Shown in pieces: positions 61,712-64,000 of a stretch of 64,000 nucleotides of DNA (within the stretch, counting starts at the first letter, position 1; the number at the start of each line of letters is the position of its first letter). The stretch is taken from assembly GCA_013396525.1 (NCBI GenBank), contig VWYX01000760.1:186001-250000 (forward strand), in the 5' to 3' direction. Under the pieces are notes generated by a model. The model did no database searches and was not told the origin of the DNA. It was given only the letters and a program-made list of their open reading frames with translations. The translations under genes and the position numbers were made by a program. The DNA comes from Chaetorhynchus papuensis. Lineage: Eukaryota > Chordata > Aves > Passeriformes > Rhipiduridae.

Positions 61712-64000
61712 CAAGTTGTCTACTAAAACCTGAAATTTTAATTAACATATCAAAGCTGGAAGAATAAGGCTTACATTCCAAACTCTCTGGAGCTGTGCTC
61801 AGCTGTGTGTTGCTGTGGGGGGAAGAAAAGTCAGCTTTAAATTGCTTTTATGCCTTTCTAATCCCAGGACCAGCTGGGAACCTTGTTGGTCCCTGGCTAC
61901 TTTGTGGTAATCTCTGAGCTCTCATTTACGCTGTTATTTATTTATACTGTTACTTCTGATTCCCAGGAGGTTGATGTCCTGGAGAGGGATGTAGTATAAG
62001 CAAGGTGTGGACTTTCTCTGGCTACTGTTTTTCCCCTTGGTTGTGTCTCTTGCAGTAAAGGCTAAAAGAAAAACTTGTGTTGCTGGAAGTCACTCGTGTG
62101 CAAGGTGAGGTGTTCTCCAGTTGAGCTGGCTGGTTTAAACTCCCGGTGGAGCATAGAGCATCTGGAACAGGTGGGTGGGATTAACCCTCTGTGGCATGGC
62201 TGGGTGTATTAACTGAACATGAAACACGTTTCTGGAGCCGTGTGTTCTATGGGAGAACTCAGTGAGAATTCTGGACAGGGCGTGTTGTCATTTGAACCTG
62301 TGACATGGTGGAATCATTCTTTTGTTTCCCTTCTTTTAGATCCATCTTCCCTCACCTTTGTTTCACCGTGTTTCAAATACTCTTGCGACACCAACATATT
62401 TAAAAGAGGTGAAAATCACAGAAATTAGAAAGGGGAAGGACTCTTGGGTCTAGACTAAGTCTAGAAAACAGAGGTTGGTTTTTTGCTCCAAGTTTTAATG
62501 TTGCATCGCTGATCAGCTTATAATAAGAGTATGTGATTCCTTCCTATGTCAAGGCAGATTTACACTTGCTATGCTGTATGTTCTGGTGTGCTTTGCACTG
62601 TCTATGTGCAAATACCTTGAATGATGGTATTTCCATCTATACCCTCTAGAGACTATTTTGCAGGCTGATACATTGTACTGTTAATGCATATTTTTTCCTA
62701 ACTAATCCCGCATAGGTTTTACTTCCTTTCTTTTATGTTTTTTTCTTTGTTGTTGTACCAATCTCAAAATCTTTTCCTCTCTTTGTGATTATTCTTGGAC
62801 ATTTTATCACGTATATTTGCTATAGCAGGAAAGAGATCACTTTGAGAGTGGATTTCCTACACTAACAGAGAGGACATATATTTTCTATGCCCGTGGTGGA
62901 GCAGCTAATGACCACACACCTGATAAAGTGTGTTCTATTCACTGCTCCTATTGTATCTTCTATATTTAGTTTTGAAACAGCTGATGTCTTTCCCACCAAC
63001 CATGTTGCTCTTGCAGTTCTTATAACTCTCAGGGATCCTGAAAATGAAGATCTTGTTCCCTTCCGTTCTTCAAGGCAAGGGACCTCTGGTATGACTGGCA
63101 ATGGGAATGCGAGGAAAGCTAGCTATGATGGCTTTCACTTACTGAGTCCGGTCTCTGATGCTTAGCGCCGAAATTCCAGGTCCAAAACTTTTATCTTAGT
63201 GCTCATTAAAGGTGTGACAGCTGGTCACATTGTGCTAACTATGAGACGCATCTCCCAGCTGTAAGTTACTGACAAGTCAGGGTGGTGTGCGTTTACATGC
63301 TGAAAAGACTGGTTGTAGATAAATACCCATAGAGAACTTCAAAAGAGCCAGCTTCTAGAAAAGACAAGTCTGCGTCTCCTTGAGGAACAGTTTCAGCTGG
63401 AATGAGACAGAGTGGCACATAATTTTGCCTAGTCTATGTGTGTGTGTGCGCATTGGTCTTGGGTGGCTAGGAGAGGAATGTCTGCAAGCAGATGGACTCC
63501 TTGCAGTGGACAAGGGCTGAGGATGAAGTCATTTTGTCTGCTGAAGCTTCAGAGGAACAAAGCAGGGAGCGGGAGGTACTCCTGGGTACATTTTCCATCA
63601 ATACCCCAGGTGGAGAATCATGGGATAATTCAGAGACCGGGGACTAAACTGCAGTTAAAAGTAACTGGAGCATCTTGTTTTGATTATTATGCGAAGAGTT
63701 AAGTTTAAGCCAGCTAAAGAGTGGATGTTTGAGCAGGGACTGACATGACTGGCAGGACAGTTATGAAGTTAGGACCACCTGACATTGAAAATAAGCAATC
63801 CATATTGGGTATGACTGAGGAAGGAAACTCATGAAGCAAAGGATGGACAGAAGTGGTCAAAGCAGCTTCAGAGCACAGTGTCTGCAGTAGCATTCTGGAG
63901 AGATCTCAGTTGTGCCTGATTACAGTGTTCAAAGTCTCATTTCTCAAGAAGAGTGCAGGAGCTGGATGTAGTGTGAGAGGAGCTTCACCTCTGCAGCCAC
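61712..64000. other. Noncoding sequence, one both-strand open segment
   Basis: No gene recognised. At 62862-63165 both strands are open (92 codons plus, 79 codons minus) with fairly ordinary amino-acid composition. The translations match nothing I know. A short (TG)n run lies at about 63436-63448. The window ends in unique sequence. Confidence 0.45.

Overview
The window is vertebrate, almost certainly bird, nuclear DNA. Three signs support this: a 5'-truncated CR1 LINE ending in the ATTCTATGA-type 3' terminus, a degraded copy of a long terminal repeat (LTR) family I recognise from bird genomes, and an AT-rich, CpG-poor background with few interspersed repeats. The order or species cannot be fixed from the sequence. 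I found no protein-coding gene, rRNA, tRNA, CRISPR array or bacterial-style operon. Open frames are short (184 codons at most, and that one lies inside an LTR), end at random stops, and match no domain I recognise. The window reads as an intergenic gene desert or the inside of a very large intron.

Layout: 1-2021 is unique sequence. About 2022-2730 is a candidate old retroelement with twin TATA-like motifs. 2731-15510 is unique sequence carrying a TATC microsatellite (10842-10896) and a 144-bp AAAAG purine tract (13675-13818). A CR1 fragment lies on the minus strand at 15511-15970. 15971-36281 is unique sequence with a possible small noncoding exon at 16277-16342 and several A-rich tracts. A complete solo LTR lies at 36288-36909, flanked by the 6-bp target duplication AATGAC. 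36916-51684 is unique sequence with a C-rich quadruplex-type run (45498-45529) and a 28-nt T tract (50130-50157). An old solo LTR of an avian ERV family lies on the minus strand at 51685-52262. 52263-64000 is unique sequence with a 58-nt uninterrupted A tract (53489-53546), a TA/CA/TG dinucleotide cluster and a TTGG repeat.

The clearest single object is the solo LTR at 36288. It has intact TG...CA ends, a matching 6-bp duplication, a TATA box and three ATTGG boxes, and it forms a CpG-rich island in a CpG-poor neighbourhood, so it is probably a fairly recent insertion left after recombination between two LTRs. I found no convincing new biological system. The other items worth checking are the unclassified element at 2022-2730, several stretches with the composition of conserved noncoding regulatory DNA, and the non-B-DNA tracts.
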